Shown here one piece after another: positions 24,498-34,352 of a DNA stretch of 64,000 bases. The stretch is from Shouchella xiaoxiensis (GTDB lineage: Bacteria; Bacillota; Bacilli; Bacillales; Bacillaceae_D). The stretch spans positions 1 to 64,000 of the forward strand of contig NZ_JAFBCV010000015.1 in the NCBI RefSeq assembly GCF_016907895.1. Direction: 5' to 3'. The first letter of the stretch is position 1, and every line of letters begins with the position of its first letter. The notes under the pieces are model-generated. The model was not told the origin of the DNA and ran no database searches. It worked only from the letters and a program-made list of their open reading frames with translations. A program made the position numbers and the translations under genes.

Positions 24498-25856
24498 ATG
24501 ACGACACAAGCGCCAACGAGAGAAAGTTTGATTGAGACAATTCGGGAAACAATTGCAAAGAAAAATGTAGAGCTTTTGCACATGCAGTTTGTTGATATTG
24601 AAGGAATGTTGAAACATGTGACGATTACAGCTGATCAGCTTGATCAAGCAGTAAACGGAGAAACGATGTTTGATGGTTCTTCAATCACAGGGTTTACACC
24701 AATTAATCAATCGGATTTGTATTTAAATCCGGACTTAACCACGTTTGCAGTCTTGCCTTGGACAGAAGAAGAAGGTTATTCTGAAGCGCGATTCTTGTGT
24801 AGCGTAAAAAAGCCAGATGGCTCTGACTTTGATGGCGATCCGCGCAACGTTTTGAAAAAAACAGTAAAGCGTGCTGCTGATAAAGGCTATTCCATTAGTG
24901 TCGGGCCGGAACTTGAATTCTTTTTATTTGATACAGATGAGTTTGGTCAACCAACCCTTCGTACACAAGATGTTGGTGGATACTTTGAACCATCTCCAAA
25001 AGATGATGGAGAAAAAGTCCGCTTAGCGATTTACAAAGCACTTCGAATGATGGGCTTTACAATCGAGGCATCACACCATGAAGTAGCTGTTGGTCAACAT
25101 GAAATTAACTTTAAATATGCCGATGCGCTCGGTTCAGCCGACGCAGCGACTACGTATAAATGGGTTGTAAAAACGGTAGCAAAACAATTCGGTTTACACG
25201 CGACGTTCATGCCAAAACCACTTGGTGGAGAAAACGGGAACGGCATGCACGTGAACATGTCCTTGTTTGATATCGAAAAGCAGGAAAATAGCTTCTACAA
25301 TGAAGATGATAAGATTGCGCTCTCAAAAACAGCGTATCACTTTATTGCTGGACTACTTGATAATGTAAAAGATTTTGTTGCGGTGACAAACCCGCTTGTT
25401 AATTCATATAAGCGCCTTGTGCCAGGTTATGAAGCGCCTTGTTATATCGCTTGGTCTGCATCAAACCGTTCTGCGCTTGTACGTATTCCAGCAACTCGTG
25501 GAGCTGGAACGCGTGTTGAAATTCGCTGTCCAGATCCATCGGCGAATCCGTACCTTGCCTTCGCCGTTGTTGCGTCTGCAGGTCTTGACGGAATTGATAA
25601 CGAAACAGAATGCCCTGCTTCGGTTGATGCTGATATTTTCAGCATGACGGCTGCTGAGATTAAGGAACGTGGCATTGAGAACTTACCAACAAGCTTAGAA
25701 GCAGCTGTAAACCGTTTTGAAACGGGAGAAATCGGCCGTAGAACGCTAGGTGATCATGCGTTCACTGTATACGTAGCCCTTAAGCGTAACGAGTGGGATG
25801 ATTTCCGCACAAGTGTTCATGCTTGGGAGCTTGATGCGTATCAAAGCAAGTTTTAA
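24498..25856 (+). CDS. glnA: Glutamine synthetase, type I
   Basis: 452 residues, GSI-alpha size. It converts glutamate, ammonia and ATP to glutamine. Visible landmarks: FDGSSITGF (about 63-71), GPELEFFLF (metal ligands, about 137-145), the ATP/ammonia region HHEVAVGQHEI, NGNGMHVNMS, YKRLVPGYEAPCY and the Glu-flap, NRSALVRIP and RVEIRCPDPSANPYL. The ORF could start at 24462, but ATG 24498 with GGGGAG 8 nt upstream is preferred. Unlike B. subtilis glnRA there is no glnR beside it, so this may be a second GS gene. A TnrA/GlnR box precedes it. Confidence 0.95.
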   Translation: MTTQAPTRESLIETIRETIAKKNVELLHMQFVDIEGMLKHVTITADQLDQAVNGETMFDGSSITGFTPINQSDLYLNPDLTTFAVLPWTEEEGYSEARFLCSVKKPDGSDFDGDPRNVLKKTVKRAADKGYSISVGPELEFFLFDTDEFGQPTLRTQDVGGYFEPSPKDDGEKVRLAIYKALRMMGFTIEASHHEVAVGQHEINFKYADALGSADAATTYKWVVKTVAKQFGLHATFMPKPLGGENGNGMHVNMSLFDIEKQENSFYNEDDKIALSKTAYHFIAGLLDNVKDFVAVTNPLVNSYKRLVPGYEAPCYIAWSASNRSALVRIPATRGAGTRVEIRCPDPSANPYLAFAVVASAGLDGIDNETECPASVDADIFSMTAAEIKERGIENLPTSLEAAVNRFETGEIGRRTLGDHAFTVYVALKRNEWDDFRTSVHAWELDAYQSKF

Positions 25857-25858
25857 TT

Positions 25859-25901
25859 ACGAAAGCTCGCTGCAACGAAACGTTGCAGCGAGCTTTTTTG
25901 T
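25859..25901. terminator. Bidirectional terminator after glnA
   Basis: A 16-bp perfect stem (25862-25877 with 25881-25896) with an AAA loop and T6. Confidence 0.94.
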
Positions 25902-26725
25902 TAAGGTGCTTGTTCTAGGGCAAAGGGGACTTGGTGCGGTATAAACGTATATGGTGAGTCTTGATAATTGTTAAAGGAGACCACTAGATAGGATGGCTGA
26001 TATGTATTTTCTTCTTCATTATAAGGAGCGGCGATTAGTGTGCTATCGGTACTTGTTAGCACGATGTGTAACTCATCTTCTTGATAGAATACTAAATAGT
26101 CGTTTTTCCAATGAATACTTTGATTGCCGATAAAAGAAGCGAGCTGTGGCAGCAGTATAAAAATGAGGAGAACATACAAAAGCCGTTTTTCTAACTGACG
26201 CTTTTGAATACTTTCCGGGATAAGGGCCTGAAACAACTCCTTAAACGTACCCTCTTTTTTAATTTGCCTTAAGAGTGTTTCTTGATAAGAAATCGTATCT
26301 CTACTGAAGAAAGGCATAATAAATCGATAAAGAATAAGGAGAAAAACGAAATAATAGAATAACTCAAATTCAAAAATAATGCCGGTGGCGATGTAAATAA
26401 TGATGCTTGGAATGAGATTACGAGCGACGGCTTCCCAAAAAGGTGAAAGCTGTTTGTAAAACCATTGCAGGGCAACTTGAACAATGTAAACGGCAATTAA
26501 GAAGCCTGTTACCGCCGTAACAGCGATGATAATATGGTTTAAATAAATTTGTCCAAACAGTGCATCATCAATACCGTAATAAGAAAACTGGCCCATTTGA
26601 AAGCGATAGGCAACTAAGTAGCCGAGGACGGTTGCCATTGCAATAATAATAGCGGAATCATATGAAAAAAATTCTGTTGTTACTTTTCCTGTTGGTTTTA
26701 TACCTCGCTTGCGTTTTCGCTTCAT
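25901..26725 (-). CDS. Hypothetical polytopic membrane protein
   Basis: 274 residues: a very basic start (MKRKRKRGIKPTGK), five to six membrane helices between about 22 and 205, and a C-terminal domain of about 70 residues, probably outside, with YLVFYQEDELHIVLTSTDS and many aromatic residues. I do not recognise a family. It is convergent with glnA and divergent from hutH. Composition is ordinary for the genome. Confidence 0.65.
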   Translation of the reverse strand: MKRKRKRGIKPTGKVTTEFFSYDSAIIIAMATVLGYLVAYRFQMGQFSYYGIDDALFGQIYLNHIIIAVTAVTGFLIAVYIVQVALQWFYKQLSPFWEAVARNLIPSIIIYIATGIIFEFELFYYFVFLLILYRFIMPFFSRDTISYQETLLRQIKKEGTFKELFQALIPESIQKRQLEKRLLYVLLIFILLPQLASFIGNQSIHWKNDYLVFYQEDELHIVLTSTDSTLIAAPYNEEENTYQPSYLVVSFNNYQDSPYTFIPHQVPFALEQAP

Positions 26726-26754
26726 CTAGTCGGTTTCTCCTTTTGCAGACTTCA

Positions 26755-26783
26755 TTGACAATTGTAGCATGCGCGCATACACT
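26755..26783 (+). promoter_or_regulatory. Promoter of the hutH transcript
   Basis: TTGACA (26755-26760) - 17 bp - TACACT (26778-26783). Transcription would start near 26790, giving a leader of about 165 nt before hutH. Confidence 0.6.
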
Positions 26784-26798
26784 ATAGTTATCAGAATC

Positions 26799-26942
26799 AT
26801 GCAAATGGAGATGGTTTTTTTGACCGCAAGTTTGAAAACTAAAAAGAAGTACCACAACATACATAAGTCGAAGAGGTTGTTCGTTTTGAAAAAGCTATTT
26901 TTCAAACAACAACTTCTTTTTTTGTGGACTTTAGTAAGATAG
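26799..26942 (+). other. Possible leader ORF spanning the hutH attenuator
   Basis: An open frame of 47 codons (ATG 26799, or TTG 26820 with GGAG 9 nt upstream) runs through the terminator hairpin and stops 13 nt before hutH. It contains His-Asn-Ile-His around codons 19-22. It could be chance; listed because of its position. Confidence 0.2.
26872..26924 (+). terminator. Leader terminator/attenuator in front of hutH
   Basis: Positions 26872-26893 pair with 26898-26917 (two small internal loops) around a GCTA loop, followed by seven T. No plus-strand gene lies between the glnA terminator and this hairpin, so the transcript it would stop is the hutH leader itself. Confidence 0.65.
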
Positions 26943-26954
26943 AGGGGTGAAGCT

Positions 26955-28469
26955 ATGATTGCATTAACAGGTGATTCGTTGACATTTAAAGAGCTTCAAC
27001 GAATTTTGTACAATGGAGAAAAAGTAGAAATTGATCAAACCTGTCTCGAAACCATACATCAGAGTAGGCGGGCGGTTGAAACGATTGTTCAGGAAGGTAG
27101 AACAGTCTATGGCATTAATACGGGCTTCGGTAAATTCAGTGATGTGCGGATTGATGTTGAAAACGTAGAGGAACTTCAACGCAACTTAATTTTGTCACAT
27201 GCTTGTGGAGTCGGACCGTTGTTTTCTGAGCGTGTCACCAAAGCAATGACCCTTCTTCGAGCGAATGCGCTTGTAAAAGGCTATTCGGGTGTGCGGCTAG
27301 TTGTTATTGAGAAGCTATTGGAGTTTGTTAATTTAGAGATTTACCCGTGTATTCCACAACAAGGATCGCTTGGAGCAAGTGGTGATCTAGCGCCCCTCGC
27401 TCATTTAGCGTTGGCATTGATGGGCGAGGGGGATGTGATTTACAAGGGGCAACGTATGTCAACAGCTAGCTGTTTTCAGCTGCTTGAGATAGTTCCGTTA
27501 ACACTGCAAGCAAAAGAAGGGCTTGCGTTAATAAATGGAACGCAGGCAATGACGGCAGCTGGAGCTGTTGCTTATATGGAAGCAGAGCGACTCGCTTTTC
27601 AAGCGGAATGGATTGCTGCCTTAACAATGGAAGGTTTAAATGGGATTATTGATGCATTCGATGAGGATATTCATATTGCCCGAGGGTACCCTGAACAAAT
27701 TGAAACGGCTGCAAGAATACGTGCGCACTTAGATGGAAGTCAGCTAATTACAAGGCAAGGAGAGATCCGTGTCCAAGATGCTTATTCACTCCGTTGTATT
27801 CCCCAAGTGCATGGAGCAACCTGGCAAACGTTGAAATACGTTAAAGAAAAGTTGTTAATTGAAATGAATGCAGCAACAGATAATCCACTTATTTTTGATG
27901 AAGGCAATAAGGTCATCTCCGGCGGAAATTTTCATGGTCAGCCGATTGCGTTAGCGATGGATTTCTTAAGCATTGCTGTGGCAGAATTAGGGAATATCTC
28001 GGAGCGCCGGACGGAAAGGCTCGTTAATCCTCAATTAAATGACTTACCACCGTTCTTAAGTGCCAGTCCTGGATTGCAGTCAGGCGCGATGATTATGCAG
28101 TATGTGGCGGCTGCGCTTGTGTCTGAAAACAAAACGCTCGCACATCCTGCAAGCGTCGATTCCATTCCCTCTTCGGCAAATCAAGAGGATCACGTCAGCA
28201 TGGGCACAATTGGAGCGAGGCATGCGCTGCAAGTTATTGCCAATGTGCGCCAAGTGTATGCAATAGAAGCGATTTGTGCGATGCAGGCGGTTGAATACCG
28301 TGGGTTTGAGAAGATGGCGCAGGCAACTCAATCACTTTATCAAGAAGCGCGGCTTATTGTCCCTTCGATTGTAAAGGACCGCGCGTTTTATGTAGATATT
28401 GAAAAAATGAATAGTTGGCTCGATGATGTTGATATCGAACACATTGAGCAAAAAAAGCCTCTCGCGTGA
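26955..28469 (+). CDS. hutH: Histidine ammonia-lyase
   Basis: 504 residues, normal family size. It deaminates L-histidine to urocanate using an MIO prosthetic group formed from Ala-Ser-Gly, here at about residues 141-143 in [13 protein letters not shown]. Other family landmarks: YGINTGFG (catalytic Tyr region), [14 protein letters not shown] and NPLIF. No hutP, hutU, hutI or hutG is adjacent, so the first step of histidine degradation is encoded alone. GAGGGGTGA precedes ATG 26955. The stop codon is inside the terminator shared with convergent pdxK. Regulation probably involves the leader terminator. Confidence 0.95.
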   Translation: MIALTGDSLTFKELQRILYNGEKVEIDQTCLETIHQSRRAVETIVQEGRTVYGINTGFGKFSDVRIDVENVEELQRNLILSHACGVGPLFSERVTKAMTLLRANALVKGYSGVRLVVIEKLLEFVNLEIYPCIPQQGSLGASGDLAPLAHLALALMGEGDVIYKGQRMSTASCFQLLEIVPLTLQAKEGLALINGTQAMTAAGAVAYMEAERLAFQAEWIAALTMEGLNGIIDAFDEDIHIARGYPEQIETAARIRAHLDGSQLITRQGEIRVQDAYSLRCIPQVHGATWQTLKYVKEKLLIEMNAATDNPLIFDEGNKVISGGNFHGQPIALAMDFLSIAVAELGNISERRTERLVNPQLNDLPPFLSASPGLQSGAMIMQYVAAALVSENKTLAHPASVDSIPSSANQEDHVSMGTIGARHALQVIANVRQVYAIEAICAMQAVEYRGFEKMAQATQSLYQEARLIVPSIVKDRAFYVDIEKMNSWLDDVDIEHIEQKKPLA

Positions 28470-28484
28470 GAGGCTTTCTTTTAT
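28451..28484. terminator. Bidirectional terminator between hutH and pdxK
   Basis: AAAGCCTCTC (28454-28463) pairs with GAGAGGCTTT (28468-28477). Confidence 0.88.
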
Positions 28485-29290
28485 TTAGAATCAAAGTGGT
28501 AGGCACCATGGGCAACGGAACCGACATACTCGTTTAAGCGGCTACCGTGTTTAATCGCTGCGGTGACGAAGTCTTTGGCAATATGAATTGCTTCGCCAAC
28601 TTCTTTTCCTTTAGCGAGGTTAGCGGCAATGGAAGCAGCGAACGTACAACCAGCGCCGTGCGTATACGTCGTGTCAATCTCAGCGGATTCGAGCAACTCA
28701 AACGTTTCACCGTTATACCAAACATCTACGGCGTTGGCTGAATCAAGCTTGCTCCCGCCTTTAATCACAACATGCTTCGCGCCAAGTTCATGAATCGCTT
28801 TTGCTGCTGTTTTCATATCTTCAACAGATTCAATCTTTACTCCTGAAAGCTGAGTCGCTTCGAATAAATTAGGCGTAACCACAAAGGCTTTTGGTACAAG
28901 CACATCGCGTAAGCAAGCATCTGTTTCTGGATTTAAGGCTTCATCTGCACCTTTGCATACCATAACTGGATCAACAACAAGCTGATCAACACCATACTCG
29001 TCCACTTTTTTAGCAACAAGTTCAATAATCGCAATTGAACCGAGCATGCCTGTCTTTACGGCATCAACGCCAATTCCTTTTAACACCGTGTCAATTTGTT
29101 TCTCAACAATCGCCGGGTCCTGTGGAAATACTTCATGCGCCCAGCTTTTAAATGGGTTTTGCGCAACGATTGTCGTTAACGCGTTCATACCGTAAACACC
29201 AAGTTCTTGAAACGTTTTTAAATCTGCTTGAATGCCAGCACCGCCACTCGTGTCTGAACCAGCAATTGTTAATGCTTTGTATCGTTTCAT
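28481..29290 (-). CDS. pdxK: Pyridoxine/pyridoxal/HMP kinase PdxK (ThiD paralog)
   Basis: A 269-residue ribokinase-fold kinase with [22 protein letters not shown] at the start, [14 protein letters not shown] in the middle and [19 protein letters not shown] (anion hole and catalytic Asp/Cys region) near 210-228. SWAHEVFP and the overall sequence resemble B. subtilis PdxK (YwdB) rather than ThiD. It phosphorylates B6 vitamers in the salvage pathway. Its position near ung keeps the B. subtilis gene neighbourhood. A TATAAT on the minus strand near 29320 is the likely -10. Confidence 0.9.
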   Translation of the reverse strand: MKRYKALTIAGSDTSGGAGIQADLKTFQELGVYGMNALTTIVAQNPFKSWAHEVFPQDPAIVEKQIDTVLKGIGVDAVKTGMLGSIAIIELVAKKVDEYGVDQLVVDPVMVCKGADEALNPETDACLRDVLVPKAFVVTPNLFEATQLSGVKIESVEDMKTAAKAIHELGAKHVVIKGGSKLDSANAVDVWYNGETFELLESAEIDTTYTHGAGCTFAASIAANLAKGKEVGEAIHIAKDFVTAAIKHGSRLNEYVGSVAHGAYHFDSK

Positions 29291-29422
29291 ATGCGTCTCT
29301 CTCCTTTTATCTATCTTGTGCTTATTATACTAAAAGATTTGCAATCATTAAAGCAAGCGATTGAGGTGGAAATCGCTTACTCTTCTTCCGATAAAAAGGA
29401 TAGAGAGGCAGGGAGGAAGAAT

Positions 29423-31042
29423 ATGATTCAGAAGAAATTGATTGGTGGCTATGTTGCCATTGCTGTTTTAATGCTTTGCCTAGTAGGAGCAGTCTCGTTT
29501 TTTGGAGGATCGGTTAAGGACGTTCTTCATGAAAATGGAACAGAATCTTATCACACATTTGAACAACAAAATGAATCGTTGCAGATTTGGAATGAGATTG
29601 AAGCAAATGTAGCTGCTGCTTTGATCTCCGGAGAAGCTCCCGCTATTCCAGCAGATGTTCCTGAAGAATGGACAGAGCTTGTTACTCAGTTAGAAACAGC
29701 AGTTATACCAGCAATTGTCGAAGGCGACCTTGATGCAGCAAGAGTAGCATGGAATGCACAATTAGTTGAAGCAGGAGAGATTGGTGGATCTATTTTGCTA
29801 GAACAACAAACACTACTAGAGAATGGCATCGGGCAAATGGAAGAAGCAAGTGCAATGATTAATAACCAGATGCTAGTAGCTTGGGTGATTTTAGTTGTAT
29901 CCATCGGCGTTGGGTTAGCAATTGCAATTCAGCAAGCGCGGATGGTTTTGATTCCATTGAGACGCCTCCTGCGCAGGTCAAACCAAATTGCCGATGGAGA
30001 TTTTTCGAAAAAACCATTGCGACTTCATGTGAATGACGAGTTTGGTTTGTTTACACAGTCTTTTAATCGGATGACTTCAGAATTAAAAAAATCACTTGAA
30101 CAAACAGCTGCTGCTTCAGATGGACTTGTAACGACTTCAGCTCATTTAACAAATCAAGCAGAGAAAACAATTAAGGATGCTAGCTACATTGAGTCTGCAA
30201 GTAAAGTTGTTGAGAGTGCGATCGCAAAACAAATAAAAACGAGTCAGCAAAGCGTTCAATCCACAGATGATTTAGCTCAACGAGTTGAACATATTACACT
30301 GGCCCTCTCTACCGCTGAGGACGCAACCGAAGCCGTTCATACCCTTGTTCATGATGGCACAATAAGAGTAACCGAATCTTCGAACCAAATGGACATTATT
30401 GCAACAAATACAGATCGAGCATCTGCCTTTGTCAATCAATTAAGCGGACGCTCTCATGAGATGCTACAAGCTGTCGATAGTTTAAGTGGCATTTCTAAGC
30501 AAACGAACTTACTTGCGCTTAACGCTGCGATTGAAGCAGAACATGCGGGTGAACACGGGCGAGGGTTTGCTGTTGTCGCAGATCAAGTCCGCAAGCTTGC
30601 CGCCGAATCTGAACAGGCCGCAAACCGAGTCGATCAAATGATTCGGTCCGTGCAAGCAGATGTTCTAAGCGTGTCAGCAGAAATGAAAACAGGAGAGGCT
30701 GGTATTCTTGCCGGAAAAAATGCGATGGAAGAGATGCGTGCCGTCTTTGAACAAATCCAAGAAGCGGTTGAAAAGCTTAATCAAGAAATCTATATTGTTT
30801 CGAATGCAACGCAATCGATTGCTGGAAGCACGCTTGATTTAACGGTGCTTATTTCTGATTTGAAAGAAGCGAGTGAGGAAAGTGGCGAACAAACGAAGAA
30901 AGCTGCACTTGCAGCAAGTGAACAACTATTGGTTATGCGAGAAGTGGTTGAGCATATCCTAAGAATAGAAGAGACTGCGCAGCATTTACAGGTTGCAGCT
31001 CAGACATTTAACTTAAAAGAAGAAAAAATGGAAGAGGAATAG
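29423..31042 (+). CDS. Methyl-accepting chemotaxis protein
   Basis: 539 residues: an N-terminal membrane helix (about 5-27), an acidic four-helix-type sensor domain (about 30-155), a second membrane helix (about 156-177), a HAMP domain (about 178-235; [19 protein letters not shown]) and a cytoplasmic signalling domain with the conserved tip [25 protein letters not shown]. The sensor is fairly short and the ligand unknown. The ORF opens at 29291, but ATG 29423 has GGGAGGA directly upstream and begins the membrane helix. TCCGATAA at 29387-29394 loosely resembles a sigma-D -10 without a good -35. Confidence 0.9.
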   Translation: MIQKKLIGGYVAIAVLMLCLVGAVSFFGGSVKDVLHENGTESYHTFEQQNESLQIWNEIEANVAAALISGEAPAIPADVPEEWTELVTQLETAVIPAIVEGDLDAARVAWNAQLVEAGEIGGSILLEQQTLLENGIGQMEEASAMINNQMLVAWVILVVSIGVGLAIAIQQARMVLIPLRRLLRRSNQIADGDFSKKPLRLHVNDEFGLFTQSFNRMTSELKKSLEQTAAASDGLVTTSAHLTNQAEKTIKDASYIESASKVVESAIAKQIKTSQQSVQSTDDLAQRVEHITLALSTAEDATEAVHTLVHDGTIRVTESSNQMDIIATNTDRASAFVNQLSGRSHEMLQAVDSLSGISKQTNLLALNAAIEAEHAGEHGRGFAVVADQVRKLAAESEQAANRVDQMIRSVQADVLSVSAEMKTGEAGILAGKNAMEEMRAVFEQIQEAVEKLNQEIYIVSNATQSIAGSTLDLTVLISDLKEASEESGEQTKKAALAASEQLLVMREVVEHILRIEETAQHLQVAAQTFNLKEEKMEEE

Positions 31043-31134
31043 GAACCCTTTTAAAAATTTCCATAGCGTAAGATGATAAATGCATGTATAATGATTCATT
31101 ATATCTTATACTTATCCGTTCGGGGGATTTACAA

Positions 31135-32496
31135 ATGAAAAGGGACATTACAATAAAAAATACATTATTATTTTTAATACCATCTTTAATCGGAATCTTT
31201 TTATTCATGACGCCACTTCCGTCAGTTGATGGCGATGGGAATTCGACCGTGCAGCTGCCGGTTAAATTTGCTGCAGATACGGTAATGGACGTCGTTCCAG
31301 AGAATGGACTTATTCTCACTGTAGCAATTGTGATGGCTATATCGGCCGTGTTATCGATTATTGCTACTGCCAGTAAAGGCAATCAGTCTGAGAAAAGCTC
31401 GTTTTGGTTTGATATTTTTGCAACAACACCTATCTGGATTGTGGTTCGTATCGTTGGAGCGATCTTCGGATTCATGGCATATTTTGGATTCGGTCCTGAA
31501 TTTATTGTTTCAGGAGATACAGGCAGTCTTCTATTAGCTGATTTACTTCCGTTCTTATTTACGATCTTCTTATTTGCTGGACTACTGCTACCGTTACTGC
31601 TGAATTTTGGCTTAATGGAGTTTTTCGGTTCACTCTTAAAAAACATTATGCGTCCGTTATTCCGTTTACCAGGGCGTGCATCGATTGACTCAATCGCCTC
31701 ATGGGTTGGTGATGGGACAGTTGGGATCATGATGTCAAACCAGCAATACGAGTCGGGAAAATATACAGCTAGAGAAGCTTCGATTGTTGCTTCAGCATTT
31801 TCAGTTGTCTCGATTACATTCAGCATTACAATTTTAGCGATGCTTGATATTACACATTTGTTTTGGCAGTTCTTTTTAACCTTGTTTGTAGCTGGATTTA
31901 TCGCTGCTGTTATTACGCCACGTATTCCACCACTTAGCTTGAAGTCTACCAAGTATATTGATGGAAGTGAAGGAAGAGAAGAGCCGAAGGTGAAGCAACC
32001 TTTCTCAAGTGGTTTTGTTCAAGCGGTAACGCGGGCGGAAGATAGCTTTAAAAATGGAGACAACATTAAAAGCGGTTTGAAGAATGTGTTTGATCTATGG
32101 TTTGGTGTCTTACCAGTTGTCATGGCCATTGGTACATTGGCGGCAGGTGTAGCGACGTTTACGCCTGTGTTTGAATGGCTTGCTGTACCGTTTGTACCAA
32201 TCTTAGAACTAATGAACGTTCCAGAAGCGGCCGCAGCAAGTCAAACCTTGTTGATTGGCTTTGCGGATATGTTACTCCCAGCAATTATTGCCGATTCATT
32301 AGGAATTACCACAGAATTAACGTTGTTTATTATTGCGGCTTTGTCCGTATCTCAACTTATTTACATGTCTGAAACAGGTGGCGTATTAATTGCCTCAAAG
32401 ATACCGTTTACGTTCTTAGATGCAGTTCTTGTTTTTGTGATTCGGACGATTATTACGTTGCCAATTATCGTGTTAATGGCTCATATACTGTTGTAA
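31135..32496 (+). CDS. YjiH-family (nucleoside-recognition/Gate domain) membrane protein
   Basis: 453 residues, about 10 membrane helices, two Gate-domain halves: the first contains GDGTVGIMMSNQQYESGKYTAREAS (about 196-220) and the second ADMLLPAI...MSETGGVLIASKIP near the C-terminus. This fits the YjiH family of presumed transporters; substrate unknown. ATG 31135 follows CGGGGGA; an upstream in-frame ATG at 31084 has no RBS. It ends with a clear terminator. Its nearness to hutH could mean uptake of a related nitrogen compound, but this is only a guess. Confidence 0.8.
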   Translation: MKRDITIKNTLLFLIPSLIGIFLFMTPLPSVDGDGNSTVQLPVKFAADTVMDVVPENGLILTVAIVMAISAVLSIIATASKGNQSEKSSFWFDIFATTPIWIVVRIVGAIFGFMAYFGFGPEFIVSGDTGSLLLADLLPFLFTIFLFAGLLLPLLLNFGLMEFFGSLLKNIMRPLFRLPGRASIDSIASWVGDGTVGIMMSNQQYESGKYTAREASIVASAFSVVSITFSITILAMLDITHLFWQFFLTLFVAGFIAAVITPRIPPLSLKSTKYIDGSEGREEPKVKQPFSSGFVQAVTRAEDSFKNGDNIKSGLKNVFDLWFGVLPVVMAIGTLAAGVATFTPVFEWLAVPFVPILELMNVPEAAAASQTLLIGFADMLLPAIIADSLGITTELTLFIIAALSVSQLIYMSETGGVLIASKIPFTFLDAVLVFVIRTIITLPIIVLMAHILL

Positions 32497-32501
32497 ACAG
32501 G

Positions 32502-32533
32502 AAGAATCGGCATCTTAGCCGGTTCTTTTTTCT
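32502..32533 (+). terminator. Terminator after the yjiH-like gene
   Basis: AAGAATCGGC (32502-32511) pairs with GCCGGTTCTT (32518-32527), followed by T. Confidence 0.85.
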
Positions 32534-32596
32534 GTTTGTCAGTAAGCAATTAGAGGCGTATGATTAAAAAAGAGAGACAGAGGAGGAGTGTGCCGT

Positions 32597-33298
32597 ATGT
32601 CTATTTTGCATAATGACTGGCAGGAAATCATTGGAGAAGAATTTGAAAAACCCTATTATCAAGAGCTACGAGCATTTTTAAAGGAAGAGTATCAGAATGA
32701 AGTGATCTATCCTGAGATGGATGCGATTTTTAATGCGTTGCATTCAACCGCTTACGAAGATGTAAAAGTCGTCATTTTAGGACAGGACCCTTATCATGGT
32801 CCGAATCAAGCACATGGCTTGAGCTTTTCTGTTCAGCCGCATATTACAACCCCGCCCTCGCTGCGAAATATGTATAAAGAATTAGAAGCTGATCTGGGTT
32901 TTCCTCCAGTTGATCATGGTTACTTACAAGCTTGGGCAGATCAAGGTGTGCTTTTATTGAATACCGTTCTGACAGTTCGAAAAAAACAGCCTGGTTCTCA
33001 TCAAGGTAAGGGGTGGGAGCTGCTTACGAATGAAGTTATTAAGCAACTCAATGCGCGTGAAGAGCCAATTGCTTTTGTTTTATGGGGAAAGCATGCTCAG
33101 AAAAAAGTGTCACTAATTGATACGCAGAAACATCTTGTTATTCAGTCGGCGCACCCAAGTCCATTTTCAGCTCATCGTGGATTTTTAGGTAGTCGTCCTT
33201 ATTCAAACATTAATCAGTGGTTGGAAGGAAGAGGCGTAGAGCCAATCCAATGGCAGCTCCCTTTCAAAGCGGACTTATCGGCTTCAGATGATGAGTAA
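32597..33298 (+). CDS. ung: Uracil-DNA glycosylase, family 1
   Basis: A 233-residue family 1 UDG. It removes uracil from DNA at the start of base excision repair. The catalytic water-activating Asp64 is in GQDPYHG (62-68), the substrate pocket includes LLLNTVLTV and the leucine-loop His is in [11 protein letters not shown] near 184. ATG 32597 with GGAGGAG is preferred to an upstream in-frame start at 32588. The 3' end overlaps the next gene by 11 bp, implying translational coupling. Confidence 0.96.
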   Translation: MSILHNDWQEIIGEEFEKPYYQELRAFLKEEYQNEVIYPEMDAIFNALHSTAYEDVKVVILGQDPYHGPNQAHGLSFSVQPHITTPPSLRNMYKELEADLGFPPVDHGYLQAWADQGVLLLNTVLTVRKKQPGSHQGKGWELLTNEVIKQLNAREEPIAFVLWGKHAQKKVSLIDTQKHLVIQSAHPSPFSAHRGFLGSRPYSNINQWLEGRGVEPIQWQLPFKADLSASDDE

Positions 33299-34316
33299 AC
33301 TGTTATTCTTTGCGTCTTCGTTCGTGGTCGGCTGGGTTATGCAAGCGATTGGTCTGCCTGCAGGATGGTTACTTGGAGCGTTAATGACAGGCATGATTTG
33401 GTCTTTTTATATAGAAAAATTGATCTTTAGAAGTGAATTATTTACGCTGTCCCTAGCCCTTGTTGGTGTTGTCATTGGGTTCATGGTTGTACCAGAAGAA
33501 GTGTGGGCGTATCGAACCTTGCTGCCTGCGTTTATTCTGACATTAACGCTGACGTTGGTTGGCGGCATCGCCCTCGGAAAGTTATTCGGGAAATGGACGG
33601 GACTAAGTGGGAACACAGCTTTTTTCTGTTGTCTTCCAGGAGGCGCGTCTGAGGTCATTGCTCTTAGTGAAAGGTATCAGGCTGATCAGCGCATTGTTGC
33701 AGCTTTTCATACGGCAAGAATTACGCTATTTGTATTTTCTGTCCCGCTTATTGTGGGGCTCGGTGCGCAAACTTCAGCAATTGACCTTGTTGTTCCTGAG
33801 CAGGCGCTCTCATGGGATTTCATTTTAGTCGGAATCGCTTTTCTACTTGCGCTGTTCGTGTTTGGCTTAAGTCGTTTTCTAACCTTTCCCGGCGCACCAA
33901 TGTTTATAGCCATCATATTTGGGTTTGCGGTACACCAGTGGGTCGTTCCTGCTTACAGTATGCCAAGTATTGTCATGGGAGTAGCCCAAGTATTAATTGG
34001 CTCTGTGATCGGCATGCGTTTTGATCGAAAAACACTGCACGAATTAAAACGAATTGGGAAACCGAGTATGCTGACACTGGCACTTTATATCCTCATGAGT
34101 CTAGGCTTGGCTTTCACGTTCTTTCTTTTAAGTCCACTGCCATTTTATACGACGCTTTTGGCGATTGTCCCTGCTGGAGCGGCAGAAATGGCCTCAACTG
34201 CTGCGACCTTGCAAATGGATGCAACCGTTGTAGCAACCTTGCAAATGTTACGTGTGCTTGCGTTATTTCTAGCCTTACCCTTTTTAATCCGTTGGTTCGC
34301 GAAAAAACCAATATAA
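33288..34316 (+). CDS. AbrB/AmoA-family membrane protein (PF05145 type)
   Basis: 342 residues with about 10 membrane helices in two similar halves: [15 protein letters not shown] near 22-36 is echoed by [14 protein letters not shown] near 200, and [13 protein letters not shown] near 112 by [13 protein letters not shown] near 285. This internal duplication and the PGG/PAG-E motifs define the AbrB (Aidb regulator) family once called ammonia monooxygenase-like; a transport or regulatory role is likely but unproven. It starts inside ung, an arrangement pointing to coupled translation. ATG 33288 or 33291 are both possible. Confidence 0.8.
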   Translation: MMSKLLFFASSFVVGWVMQAIGLPAGWLLGALMTGMIWSFYIEKLIFRSELFTLSLALVGVVIGFMVVPEEVWAYRTLLPAFILTLTLTLVGGIALGKLFGKWTGLSGNTAFFCCLPGGASEVIALSERYQADQRIVAAFHTARITLFVFSVPLIVGLGAQTSAIDLVVPEQALSWDFILVGIAFLLALFVFGLSRFLTFPGAPMFIAIIFGFAVHQWVVPAYSMPSIVMGVAQVLIGSVIGMRFDRKTLHELKRIGKPSMLTLALYILMSLGLAFTFFLLSPLPFYTTLLAIVPAGAAEMASTAATLQMDATVVATLQMLRVLALFLALPFLIRWFAKKPI

Positions 34317-34352
34317 AAAGCAGCTACGCCAACTCGGCATAGCTGCTTTTTC
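34315..34352. terminator. Bidirectional terminator
   Basis: AAAAAGCAGCTA pairs with TAGCTGCTTTTT around a 13-nt loop, itself partly paired (GCC/GGC). Confidence 0.9.

Noticed and set aside
29369-29394. Sigma-D-type promoter before the chemotaxis receptor gene
   Set aside because: The -10-like TCCGATAA is acceptable but the -35 at proper distance reads GGAA instead of TAAA; too weak to list.
31383-31952. 189-codon minus-strand open frame opposite the yjiH-like gene
   Set aside because: Antisense to a clearly conserved membrane protein gene; the composition is that of reversed hydrophobic codons.
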